NCBI RefSeq assembly: GCF_901472495.1
Contig: NZ_LR590469.1
Coordinates: 4,402,001-4,466,000, forward strand
Reading direction: 5' to 3'
Length of the DNA stretch: 64,000 nt
DNA from: Yersinia enterocolitica subsp. enterocolitica
GTDB lineage: Bacteria; Pseudomonadota; Gammaproteobacteria; Enterobacterales; Enterobacteriaceae
The notes beneath the pieces are model-generated. The model was not told the DNA's origin, ran no database searches, and was given only the letters and a program-made list of their open reading frames with translations. The position numbers and the translations under genes are program-made. Positions 26,496-35,083 of this stretch are shown in pieces. Within the stretch, counting starts at the first letter, position 1. Each line of letters begins with the position of its first letter.

Positions 26496-29400
26496 TTAGT
26501 CTTGATTGACTCGGAAGATGTTATCTAAGCGGCTAACGCCCAATCCGTTGACTTTTTTCACTTTAATTTGCACTGGGATTCTGTCTTTCATCGCCTCGAC
26601 ATGGCTAATAACGCCAATGGTTTTACCCGATGCATTCAGGCTATCCAGGGCATCCAGTGCCGTATCCAGTGTCTCCGCATCCAAGGTACCGAAGCCTTCA
26701 TCGAGAAATAGTGAATCAATACTGGTTTTATGGCTGACCAGATCTGATAGTGCCAAAGCCAGAGCTAAGCTGACCAGGAAGCTTTCTCCCCCTGACAAGG
26801 TGCGGGTGTCACGGATAGCATCCGCTTGCCAGGTATCCACCACTTGTAGTTCCAGCGCGTCACTGGTTTTACGCTGCAATTGATAGCGCCCATGTAGGCG
26901 GCTGAGTTGGTTGTTTGCCAGATAGACCAAATGATCGAGTGTCAAGCCTTGGGCAAACTTGCGGAATTTATCACCTTCTTTAGAGCCAATTAAGTGATTG
27001 AGATAGCTCCAGTCATCATATTGTTGCTGGCTATGTTCAATTTGCTCAAACAGTGCATGTTGGTTGCGACGGCGAATTATGTCACTTTCTAGCTGATTGC
27101 GTAATTCACCTTGCCGTAAGGTATTGGCTTTCAGTTGGGCCAGTAATTGTTCTGATTGCCGCTGTAATACCGCCAATTCAGATGTCTGATCGACGCCATC
27201 AGGGCAAGATTGTATCAGTTGAGCCAATGCTTCACTGGCTTGTTGGTGACGGATATTGGCCTGTTGCTGGTGCTCACTCAGTTGCTGTTGCAATTGCTGC
27301 AAACGCTGCCTTTCTTCCTCACTCAGGAGTGCAGCGGTTAAGGCTGCCTCATCATCAAATTCACTACTTGCCAGTGCTTGCCGTAATTCAGCTTGGGCTG
27401 TAGTGGCTCGTTGTTGATTTTGATTGCACTGTTGTTCTAGCCCCGTCAGTTCGCCGGAGAGTAAGTTAAGTTGAGATTGTGCTTGTTGCAGGGCTTGTGC
27501 TGTATTTTGTTGGGCCAGTTCTACTTGTTGCTGTTGTTGGCGCAATAACTGGCGGGCTTCCACCACACTGCGGTCACCAAATAGCGCCTGACGTTGTCGC
27601 TTTTGTTGCTGCAACAGTGTCTCGGTCTGCTGATGTTGTTGTGTGAGTATAGATAGCTGATCAATACACTCTTGCAGGTGGCGACGTTCATTTTCAATCT
27701 GCGTTTCCAGTGCTTTTTGCCCCAGTGCCAACTGTTGTTGTTCCTGCTGATACTGGTGCCAGCGCTGATTTTCCTCTTCCCGCAGTGCCAGCCAGCTCTG
27801 TTGTTGGTCTGCTTCAGGCATTGATAGCGATAACTCAGCCAGAGCATGGCTAAAGTCTTGACGTGTTTTTGCCAATTCAACCAGTTGGTGTTGATGTTGT
27901 GCATGCAACTTTTGGTGCGCTTGCTCGGCATCTTGTCGGCGCTGACTAATTAGGGCTAATTGCTGCTGATGTTTTTGCTGCTGCTGTTCTGCTTGAGTCA
28001 GAATATCTTTAGCTTGTTGATATTGCTGATTCAATCGTTCATATTCCGCCAGTTTTAGCTGACAGGTTTGCTCTGATTGTTCTTGTTGTTCCAACCAGGC
28101 TATTAAGGTCTCAGGTTCATTCAACGCAAATGTTAGCGTTAATGGTTGTGTCAGTGCATGCCATTGCTGGTGATAATCTGTCAGTTGCTGCTGGCTGTGC
28201 TGTAACTCTTGCTCCAGACGCAACTGTTGTTGCTGCATGCTGGCGACCTGAGTGCGTAATTCAGTTCCCGCAGTGAAAAGTTGTTCAACCTGCAGTCGCA
28301 GTTCTTCTACTCGCACCGCCGTTTCTGAGGGTTTTACTGCCTGATACTCAGTAATGGCAGGGTGATCCACTGCACCACATAATGGGCATGCTTCTCCTGG
28401 TTGCAGTTTGGCTCTTTCAGACTCTAACCGGACGATTTGTTTTTCGCGTTCCAGCAAAGTCTCCAGATCAGTCAGATGCTGTTTTTGTTGTTTATATAAC
28501 TGACGTTTTTCTGCTAGCTGTTGTTCGAGTAATTGTAGTTGCTGCTGTTGGGCAATAAACTGCTGTCGCTGTTTATCATGCAACGCCTGAACTTGCTGCG
28601 CCAATGGCGATAATGCCGCTAATTGTTGTCGTACAGGCCGTTGTTGTTGTAGCTCAATGAGTTGTTGGCGTAACTGCGCGGAGGGCTGTTGTTGCTCCAG
28701 TGCTGACAATTGTTGCTGAATACTACCGGTCTGCGAGTGGGCTTGTACTAATGCAGCTTGTTGCTGTTTATCTTGTTCATTCAGTGTGTCAATTTGCTGT
28801 TGTAAGGTCGCCAGTAACATGGCCTGCTGTTGCAACTGCTGTTCGCTTTCAACTGATTGTTGTTGCTGCATGTGTAATTGGCGGAACTGCTCACGCCACA
28901 AAGGCAGGTTTTTTTCCCAGTGTTGATGGTGGGCATACTGCTGGGTGTACTCAGTCAGTTGTTGCAGGCGCTGGTAAGCTAGCTTGAACTGTTGTTCATT
29001 TAGTTCAAGCTGTTGTTTACTCTGCTGTTCTTTGGTGCGTAACTGTTCCAGTTGCGTACCTAGTAGCATTAATGAGTGCTGTTGTTGAGCAATAAGGTTA
29101 TCCAGCGGAACGACTTTTTGCTCGATCAGTGTTTCTTGCTCATGTTGATTAGTTGCGTGTTGCTGGCGGGCAAGATTGGCTTGCTCCAGCGCCTGAGTCA
29201 GTGGCGTCAGTTGTGTTTGAAGTTGCTGTTGCTGCTGCGTCAGTGTGGTGATACGCAGTTGTATCTGCTGCAAATCCTGTAGGCTACGGGAACACTCGCG
29301 TAATAGGGGGCGTAACTTTTCTGCTGGTTCACTACGGGCCAGGCGTTGCAGTTCGGGTTGTGCTTGCAGATATTCTTGCTCAATAATTTTCTGCTGCTGT

Positions 29401-30185
29401 TGATATTCCAACACATTTTTTTGCTGTTGCTGCCATCCGATGAGCCAATTTATTTGCTTTTGATTTACCCGCTGTTCTGAAGCAAGCTGCTTTTCTTGTT
29501 CACCGAGTACATCTAATTGTTGCGCCAGATCTGCACGCTGCTCTTCATTTAGCAGTTCAATACCGCTGGCGCGTTGATGCAATGCATCTAGTGCGATCTT
29601 GGCTTGCTTATGTTGCTCAAATACGTGTTCAGATAACCGACCATAGATGTCAGTGCCGGTTAACTCTTCCAATAATTCCGCGCGATCATTGGCATCAGCA
29701 TTGAGAAATGCCGCAAATTGCCCCTGTGACAGCATCATCGATTTGGTAAATCGGCCAAAATCCAGCCCGGTGATTGCGGCAACCATATCAAGCTTATCGC
29801 GCACTTTATCGGCCAGAATCTTGCCGTTTTCGCATAGCGCCAACTCAACTTTAGGCGCTTGCAGATTTCCTTCCGAGCTATTTTTAGCGCGCCGTTGGCT
29901 CCAGAAAGCACGATAACGCGTTCCTTTTACCTCAAACTCGACTTCAGCCAGTGACTCCGCCGTGTGGCGAGTCATCAGTTCGTTTTGGCTGGGGGTGACA
30001 TTCAACCGCGGGGTCTGGTGGTATAATGCAAGACAAATGGCATCGAGCAGGGTGGTTTTCCCTGCCCCAGTCGGGCCGGTTATCGCGAATAAACCGTTGC
30101 TGGCAAAAGGTTCGGCGGTGAAATCTATCTTCCATTCACCCTGTAGAGAATTAATGTTTTTCAGCCGTAGACTTAAAATTCTCAT
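26496..30185 (-). CDS. sbcC: SbcC subunit of the SbcCD nuclease, SMC-like ATPase
   Basis: SbcC is the ATPase and DNA-tethering arm of SbcCD (bacterial Rad50/Mre11), which cleaves hairpins and processes blocked ends. The protein is 1229 residues, longer than E. coli SbcC (1048). Residues about 1-200 hold Walker A (ITGPTGAGKTTLLDA); then a long coiled coil very rich in glutamine; a zinc hook at C600-PL-C603 close to the middle; a second coil; and the C-terminal ABC signature (RTLSGGESFLVSLALALAL) with Walker B (LFLDEGFGTLD). The start overlaps the sbcD stop by 4 bp (ATGA type), so the two are translationally coupled. The extra length lies in the glutamine-rich coils. Confidence 0.96.
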   Translation of the reverse strand: MRILSLRLKNINSLQGEWKIDFTAEPFASNGLFAITGPTGAGKTTLLDAICLALYHQTPRLNVTPSQNELMTRHTAESLAEVEFEVKGTRYRAFWSQRRAKNSSEGNLQAPKVELALCENGKILADKVRDKLDMVAAITGLDFGRFTKSMMLSQGQFAAFLNADANDRAELLEELTGTDIYGRLSEHVFEQHKQAKIALDALHQRASGIELLNEEQRADLAQQLDVLGEQEKQLASEQRVNQKQINWLIGWQQQQKNVLEYQQQQKIIEQEYLQAQPELQRLARSEPAEKLRPLLRECSRSLQDLQQIQLRITTLTQQQQQLQTQLTPLTQALEQANLARQQHATNQHEQETLIEQKVVPLDNLIAQQQHSLMLLGTQLEQLRTKEQQSKQQLELNEQQFKLAYQRLQQLTEYTQQYAHHQHWEKNLPLWREQFRQLHMQQQQSVESEQQLQQQAMLLATLQQQIDTLNEQDKQQQAALVQAHSQTGSIQQQLSALEQQQPSAQLRQQLIELQQQRPVRQQLAALSPLAQQVQALHDKQRQQFIAQQQQLQLLEQQLAEKRQLYKQQKQHLTDLETLLEREKQIVRLESERAKLQPGEACPLCGAVDHPAITEYQAVKPSETAVRVEELRLQVEQLFTAGTELRTQVASMQQQQLRLEQELQHSQQQLTDYHQQWHALTQPLTLTFALNEPETLIAWLEQQEQSEQTCQLKLAEYERLNQQYQQAKDILTQAEQQQQKHQQQLALISQRRQDAEQAHQKLHAQHQHQLVELAKTRQDFSHALAELSLSMPEADQQQSWLALREEENQRWHQYQQEQQQLALGQKALETQIENERRHLQECIDQLSILTQQHQQTETLLQQQKRQRQALFGDRSVVEARQLLRQQQQQVELAQQNTAQALQQAQSQLNLLSGELTGLEQQCNQNQQRATTAQAELRQALASSEFDDEAALTAALLSEEERQRLQQLQQQLSEHQQQANIRHQQASEALAQLIQSCPDGVDQTSELAVLQRQSEQLLAQLKANTLRQGELRNQLESDIIRRRNQHALFEQIEHSQQQYDDWSYLNHLIGSKEGDKFRKFAQGLTLDHLVYLANNQLSRLHGRYQLQRKTSDALELQVVDTWQADAIRDTRTLSGGESFLVSLALALALSDLVSHKTSIDSLFLDEGFGTLDAETLDTALDALDSLNASGKTIGVISHVEAMKDRIPVQIKVKKVNGLGVSRLDNIFRVNQD

Positions 30186-31420
30186 GCAGATTGCTCCTCT
30201 GCGGTATCTTTACCTTGCGTGATATCTTCAACCACCAGATTAAACATCTGTCGCATGCGCTCTTGGCGTGGTGCGGCTAAATCCGCCTCTAGCGCCAGCC
30301 GGCGTTCAAATACATCAGTGACACTCAGTTCATTGAGTGTTTCCTTTTCCTGCCGCTCAATACTGTTATTACGCTGCTCTTTGCTGCGGCGTAAGAGTAC
30401 CACCTCAACGGGGAGTTCTGCGGCTAATGCCTGAATTCGCCTTTGAATATCAGTGAGATAATCTTGTGTGGCAACTTCGATATCCAGCCACACCGGTAAC
30501 CCTTGGTGGTCGGCAAATTTAGTCAACTGTTGCTCAATTTGCGCTAAGTCACCTTTGATTAATTGCATTGGTTGAAATTGTGGAATGAAGATTGGGGTCA
30601 CAGAGGCTAATGTCTGCTGGGCAAACTCCACCAGATAAACACTTTTCTCTTTGCTCAGCTCATCAAAACTCAGGGCAATTGGCGAACCGCTATATCGGAT
30701 ATGTTCGGTTTTTGCTACTTGCTGAGCACGATGAATATGGCCCAGAGCAATATAATCTGCCGGGGGGAAAGCGTGGGCCGGGAAAGCATCCAATGTGCCG
30801 ATGTAAATATCACGAACCGAGTCTGAGGTAGTGACCCCCACCGTAGTTAGGTGCCCGGTAGCAATAATCGGCAAGGGCAGGCCTAACTCGGTACGCAGCT
30901 CGACGGCTCGCTGATAAAGCGCCTGATAATGGGCAGCAATTGCTTCCTGCAACGCCAGTTGTTTCTGACCACCGGATTCACCCGCCTGACTGGTGACTAG
31001 ATCTCGTGGACGTAAAAAGGGAATCGCGCACAGCAGCGCCGCAGGATGATTTTGGCGGTCTTTCAAAATAATAACCTGTTGATCCAAATTGCTGCTGGCG
31101 CAGGAAATGACTGTGGTATTCAAATAAGAAAGCAAGCCGCGAGATTCATTCAGCGTTGATACTGAATCATGGTTGCCCCCCAGAACAACCAACTGGCAGT
31201 TCGTCGGCTGTAGTTCAACCACGAAACGGTTATATAGCTCACGTGCATAGCTAGGTGGGGCGCCGGTATCAAAAATATCACCCGCCACAATCAGCGCATC
31301 TACCTGATTTTCTTTGATCTGTTCTATGAGCCAGTGCAGGAATGCCTGATGTTCAGCCGCACGGCTTTTGGTAAAGAAATGCTGGCCCAAATGCCAGTCA
31401 GAGGTATGAATAATGCGCAT
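30182..31420 (-). CDS. sbcD: SbcD subunit of the SbcCD nuclease
   Basis: SbcD is the Mn-dependent nuclease of the SbcCD complex (Mre11-type): a 3'-5' double-strand exonuclease and hairpin endonuclease. The 412-residue product has the phosphoesterase motifs in order: HTSDWHLGQ (residues 4-12), AGDIFDTGAP, GGNHDS, ATGHLTTVG and ALGHIHRAQ. The ATG at 31420 gives MRIIHTSDWHLG, the standard start; a longer in-frame start at 31447 adds nine residues with no family counterpart. It heads the sbcD-sbcC operon, divergent from phoBR, with a shared ~270-bp control region. Confidence 0.96.
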   Translation of the reverse strand: MRIIHTSDWHLGQHFFTKSRAAEHQAFLHWLIEQIKENQVDALIVAGDIFDTGAPPSYARELYNRFVVELQPTNCQLVVLGGNHDSVSTLNESRGLLSYLNTTVISCASSNLDQQVIILKDRQNHPAALLCAIPFLRPRDLVTSQAGESGGQKQLALQEAIAAHYQALYQRAVELRTELGLPLPIIATGHLTTVGVTTSDSVRDIYIGTLDAFPAHAFPPADYIALGHIHRAQQVAKTEHIRYSGSPIALSFDELSKEKSVYLVEFAQQTLASVTPIFIPQFQPMQLIKGDLAQIEQQLTKFADHQGLPVWLDIEVATQDYLTDIQRRIQALAAELPVEVVLLRRSKEQRNNSIERQEKETLNELSVTDVFERRLALEADLAAPRQERMRQMFNLVVEDITQGKDTAEEQSA

Positions 31421-31618
31421 AAATCTCCCGCTCGGGCCGGTCGCCATGTAAAGATAATGGCGCTGATTATAAACGCTGCCTGCTGGATGTCGCGGCTAAA
31501 AAAAGGCTGTGAGGGAAATCTCCGAGACGCCTCGCAAACTTGAGTGCTGCATTTTGCATTTATCATGAAATTTATCACTATGCTTATTGCTTGCCAGAGG
31601 GGGATGTTTTTCATAAAA

Positions 31619-31637
31619 ATGTCACAAAACTGACGCA
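31619..31637 (+). promoter_or_regulatory. Pho box (PhoB operator) of phoBR
   Basis: Nineteen bases matching CTGTCATAAAACTGTCACA at 15 of 19 positions (two direct 7-bp repeats with an A-rich spacer), with a -10-like CATAAT at 31636-31641. The arrangement resembles the E. coli phoB promoter and implies autoregulation under phosphate starvation. It is 53 bp before the phoB start. Confidence 0.8.
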
Positions 31638-31689
31638 TAATGACTTCCGAAATCAAATAGTGACCACTAACTTACTGGCAGGGTTGATG

Positions 31690-32379
31690 ATGGCAAGACG
31701 CATACTGGTAGTTGAAGATGAAGCACCAATCCGTGAGATGGTGTGCTTTGTGTTGGAACAGAATGGCTACCAACCGTTAGAAGCCGAGGATTACGACAGT
31801 GCAGTCACTCGTTTGTCCGAGCCTTACCCTGATTTAGTGTTGTTGGACTGGATGTTACCTGGCGGCTCGGGTATTCAGTTTATTAAACATATGAAACGTG
31901 AAGCTCTGACCCGAGATATTCCGGTGATGATGCTGACAGCGCGTGGCGAAGAAGAAGACAGAGTGCGTGGTTTGGAAGTGGGGGCGGATGACTATATTAC
32001 TAAGCCTTTTTCACCCAAAGAGCTGGTGGCGCGTATCAAAGCGGTTATGCGCCGGATATCGCCAATGGCGGTTGAAGAAGTGATTGAAATGCAAGGGTTG
32101 AGCCTTGATCCCTCCTCACATCGGGTTATGGCCAATGATCAAGCGTTGGATATGGGGCCGACCGAATTTAAATTATTGCACTTTTTCATGACTCATCCGG
32201 AGCGCGTTTACAGCCGTGAACAGTTGCTTAATTATGTTTGGGGCACTAACGTTTATGTAGAAGATCGCACCGTTGACGTGCATATTCGTCGGCTACGTAA
32301 GGCGCTGGAAATTGATGGCCATGACAGAATGGTACAAACTGTCCGGGGAACCGGATACCGTTTCTCAACGCGCTACTGA
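31690..32379 (+). CDS. phoB: Phosphate regulon response regulator PhoB
   Basis: PhoB is the DNA-binding response regulator that turns on phosphate-starvation genes when phosphorylated by PhoR. It is 229 residues, the E. coli length. The receiver domain (1-120) has the acidic pocket near VEDEAP and the phosphoacceptor D53 in LLDWMLPGG, the conserved T in MLTARGEEED and K in ITKPFSP. The C-terminal winged-helix domain (about 130-229) ends VQTVRGTGYRFSTRY. I start at the ATG at 31690 (MARRILVVEDE); upstream in-frame extension to 31540 runs over the Pho box and is not coding. phoR follows after 24 bp. Confidence 0.97.
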   Translation: MARRILVVEDEAPIREMVCFVLEQNGYQPLEAEDYDSAVTRLSEPYPDLVLLDWMLPGGSGIQFIKHMKREALTRDIPVMMLTARGEEEDRVRGLEVGADDYITKPFSPKELVARIKAVMRRISPMAVEEVIEMQGLSLDPSSHRVMANDQALDMGPTEFKLLHFFMTHPERVYSREQLLNYVWGTNVYVEDRTVDVHIRRLRKALEIDGHDRMVQTVRGTGYRFSTRY

Positions 32380-32403
32380 GTTTTCAGGGCCGGAGAATTC
32401 GTT

Positions 32404-33720
32404 GTGTTAGAACGTTTATCATGGAAAACGCTGGCTTTAGAGCTGGCTCTTTTTTGTCTGCCCGCATTACTGTTAGGTGCCTTTATCGGGTACCTTCCCT
32501 GGCTATTATTGGTCTCGGTTATTGCGGCGCTGGTGTGGAATTTCTATAACCAACTCAAATTATCTCACTGGCTGTGGTTAGACCGCAGCATGACGCCACC
32601 TTCAGGGCGTTGGAGTTGGGAGCCTTTATTTTACGGCTTGTACCAGATGCAACTGCGAAATCGCCGCCGGCGTCGTGAGTTGGCTTTACTTATCAAACGC
32701 TTTCGCAGTGGTGCTGAGTCTTTACCTGATGCGGTGGTTATGACGACCATTGATGGCAATATTTTCTGGTGTAATGGTTTGGCTCAGCAATTACTCGGCT
32801 TCCGTTGGCCGGAGGATAACGGCCAACATATTCTCAACTTGCTGCGTTATCCCGAATTCCGTCAATATTTGCAACAACAAGAATTTTCCCGCCCATTGAC
32901 CCTGCAACTCAATAATGGTTATTACGTTGAGTTCCGGGTGATGCCTTATTCAGAAGGGCAATTGCTTATGGTGGCTCGTGATGTTACCCAAATGCGTCAG
33001 TTGGAAGGGGCGCGGCGTAATTTCTTTGCCAATGTGAGCCACGAACTGCGCACTCCCTTGACGGTGTTACAGGGATATCTGGAAATGATGCACGACCAAG
33101 AGTTGGTCGGGCCATTACGAGATAAAGCGCTAGGGACGATGCAAGAACAGACCAAGCGCATGGATGGGCTGGTAAAACAATTATTGACGTTATCGCGAAT
33201 TGAAGCTGCACCTAATGTGGATATGAATGAGCAGGTCGATATTCCGCGCATGCTGAAAATGCTGCAACACGAAGTGCAAGCGCTGAGTAATGGGCGTCAT
33301 GAGATCACCTTCCGAATTAATGAGCAATTGAAGGTATTCGGTAACGAAGATCAACTGCGCAGTGCGGTTTCCAATCTGGTTTATAATGCAGTCAATCACA
33401 CCCCTGATGGCACCAAAATTGAGGTGTGCTGGCAGCAAACACCTCAAGGGGTGCAATTTCAGGTGAGTGACAATGGACCGGGTATTGGCCCTGAACATGT
33501 GCCACGCCTGACCGAGCGCTTCTATCGGGTGGACAAAGCCCGCTCAAGGCAAACCGGTGGTAGTGGCTTGGGGTTGGCAATTGTGAAGCATGCTTTGAGC
33601 CATCACGATGCGCGTTTGGATGTGATGAGTGAAATCGGTTTGGGGACGAGATTTATCTTTACCTTGCCGAATCGGTTGATTGTTCCGACGGTTTTAACCG
33701 AGAATGCAGTCAAATCCTAA
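32404..33720 (+). CDS. phoR: Phosphate regulon sensor kinase PhoR
   Basis: PhoR is the inner-membrane histidine kinase/phosphatase that acts on PhoB in response to the state of the Pst transporter. It is 438 residues and starts at GTG 32404. Two closely spaced membrane helices fill about residues 12-50, with a charged linker and a PAS domain (about 95-190: AESLPDAVVMTTIDGNIFWCN). The DHp box FFANVSHELRTPLTV carries H213, as in E. coli. The ATPase domain has N (LVYNAVNHTPDG), G1 (VSDNGPGI), F (RFYRVDK) and G2 (GGSGLGLAIVKH) boxes. The next gene begins 6 bp past its stop. Confidence 0.97.
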   Translation: MLERLSWKTLALELALFCLPALLLGAFIGYLPWLLLVSVIAALVWNFYNQLKLSHWLWLDRSMTPPSGRWSWEPLFYGLYQMQLRNRRRRRELALLIKRFRSGAESLPDAVVMTTIDGNIFWCNGLAQQLLGFRWPEDNGQHILNLLRYPEFRQYLQQQEFSRPLTLQLNNGYYVEFRVMPYSEGQLLMVARDVTQMRQLEGARRNFFANVSHELRTPLTVLQGYLEMMHDQELVGPLRDKALGTMQEQTKRMDGLVKQLLTLSRIEAAPNVDMNEQVDIPRMLKMLQHEVQALSNGRHEITFRINEQLKVFGNEDQLRSAVSNLVYNAVNHTPDGTKIEVCWQQTPQGVQFQVSDNGPGIGPEHVPRLTERFYRVDKARSRQTGGSGLGLAIVKHALSHHDARLDVMSEIGLGTRFIFTLPNRLIVPTVLTENAVKS

Positions 33721-33726
33721 GACTGT

Positions 33727-34719
33727 ATGGATATCAAACTGATGAGATGGGGAAAACTAGCGCTGTTGCCTGCTCTGCTAGGGTTTAGCTGCGGCGTCCT
33801 GGCACTCCCTGTCGCGGTATCGCCGGCCACAGTGGTCGATGCGCCAAAGCCAGATACTCTGTCTGGTAATCTTTCCAGTGTCGGTTCTGACACTTTGGCT
33901 AACTTGATGTCTTTATGGGCTGATGATTTCAATCATCATTACCCCGGCGTTAATTTGCAAATACAGGCGGCAGGTTCCTCAACCGCTCCTGCGGCACTGG
34001 CAGCAGGGGCCGCTCAACTCGGCCCGATGAGCCGGCCAATGAAAGCGGCTGAAACCATGGCGTTTACTGAGCGTTATGGCTATCCACCACTTGCTGTCCC
34101 TGTCGCAGTGGATGCATTGGTGGTTTTTGTCCATCAGGATAATCCACTAGATAAACTAACCTTATCTCAGCTTGATGCTGTATTTTCGCAAAATCGTCGT
34201 TGCGGGGAATCCCATCGCATCCAACGTTTTGGCGAACTTGGGCTAGAAGGGCGCTGGGCTGAACGCTCGATACAGCGCTATAGCCGAAATTCTGCCTCCG
34301 GTACCTATGGCTTTTTCAAACAACTGGTGCTGTGTGGTGGTGATTTTTCAAATAATATCAATGAATTGCCTGGGTCCGCTTCCGTTGTGCAAGCTGTCGC
34401 TGGTTCACTGAATGGTATGGGTTACGCCAGCATTGGTTTTCGAAACAGTGGTGTTAAGCCATTGTCTTTGTCGGCGAACGACCAGGATTATGTGATGCCA
34501 ACGGCTGAGAATGTTAAAGATGGCCGCTACCCTCTATCTCGCTATCTGTATATTTATATTAATAAAGCACCGGGCAAGCCGTTGGAGCCGTTGACTGCGG
34601 CCTTTCTTGAGCGCGTTTTGTCACCAGAAGGGCAAAAGCGCGTGACTCATGACGGCTATTTGCCCTTGCCCCCTGAGATCCTGAATCACACTCGAAAAGA
34701 GTTGGGTTTTGCCTATTAA
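33727..34719 (+). CDS. PstS-like periplasmic phosphate-binding protein attached to phoBR
   Basis: A 330-residue type II periplasmic binding protein. A signal peptide spans about residues 1-26 (LALLPALLGFSCGVLALP). Ligand-loop motifs of the PstS/SphX family follow: SSVGSDTLANLM, QAAGSSTAPAAL, GPMSRPM and YSRNSASGTYGFF, the latter being the phosphate-contacting S-x-SGT loop. It starts 6 bp after phoR and is almost certainly cotranscribed with phoBR, so it should rise under phosphate starvation. E. coli has no gene here (phoR is followed by brnQ). No pst permease genes accompany it. It could supply the Pst permease encoded elsewhere, or buffer or sense periplasmic phosphate; that is open. Confidence 0.87.
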   Translation: MDIKLMRWGKLALLPALLGFSCGVLALPVAVSPATVVDAPKPDTLSGNLSSVGSDTLANLMSLWADDFNHHYPGVNLQIQAAGSSTAPAALAAGAAQLGPMSRPMKAAETMAFTERYGYPPLAVPVAVDALVVFVHQDNPLDKLTLSQLDAVFSQNRRCGESHRIQRFGELGLEGRWAERSIQRYSRNSASGTYGFFKQLVLCGGDFSNNINELPGSASVVQAVAGSLNGMGYASIGFRNSGVKPLSLSANDQDYVMPTAENVKDGRYPLSRYLYIYINKAPGKPLEPLTAAFLERVLSPEGQKRVTHDGYLPLPPEILNHTRKELGFAY

Positions 34720-34722
34720 TTT

Positions 34723-34747
34723 GGCAGATTATTAGGGTGTATCTGCC
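34723..34747 (+). terminator. Hairpin after the PstS-like gene
   Basis: GGCAGAT and ATCTGCC (7-bp perfect stem, 11-base loop), 4 bp after the stop; no T tract. A possible end of the phoB-phoR-PstS-like transcript. Confidence 0.4.
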
Positions 34748-35083
34748 GTAATCTGTTAACGGTTGGGTATAAATGATACAAATCATATGATGTGTATTTC
34801 TCGAAATCTGGCATGATTAACTGCTTTTTAAATATTGTATGGATGAAGACTCTGCTTTTGTGATCCCGACTTGCCTTTCTCCGCTATAAACGGTCTACTT
34901 ACCGCCGTTGTTGGCCTATTCCACCTGCAAATAACTTCAAAAACACTGCATACTGACGAAATAGATTGCTTATTAACCGCCGGAGTTTGCGTTTATCAGA
35001 GCTTTGTATCGTTTCGATCACGTCGGAAAGCCACAACTTAGGACTTTTTCTTTTGATCATTTAACTAGGCAACGCACATCACT
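34748..35083. other. Intergenic region upstream of brnQ
   Basis: About 340 bp with no gene that I can support. A weak stem (AAAGCC, 8 bases, GGACTTT) followed by T-rich sequence lies at about 35028-35055, just before the brnQ start. The region presumably carries the brnQ promoter and leader; no operator was recognised. Confidence 0.4.

Noticed and set aside
28700..28987. Plus-strand ORFs opposite sbcC
   Set aside because: By-products of glutamine-rich codon runs in sbcC; no start signals or families.
31540..31689. N-terminal extension of PhoB
   Set aside because: The frame is open but covers the Pho box and promoter; homology starts at MARRILVVEDE (31690).
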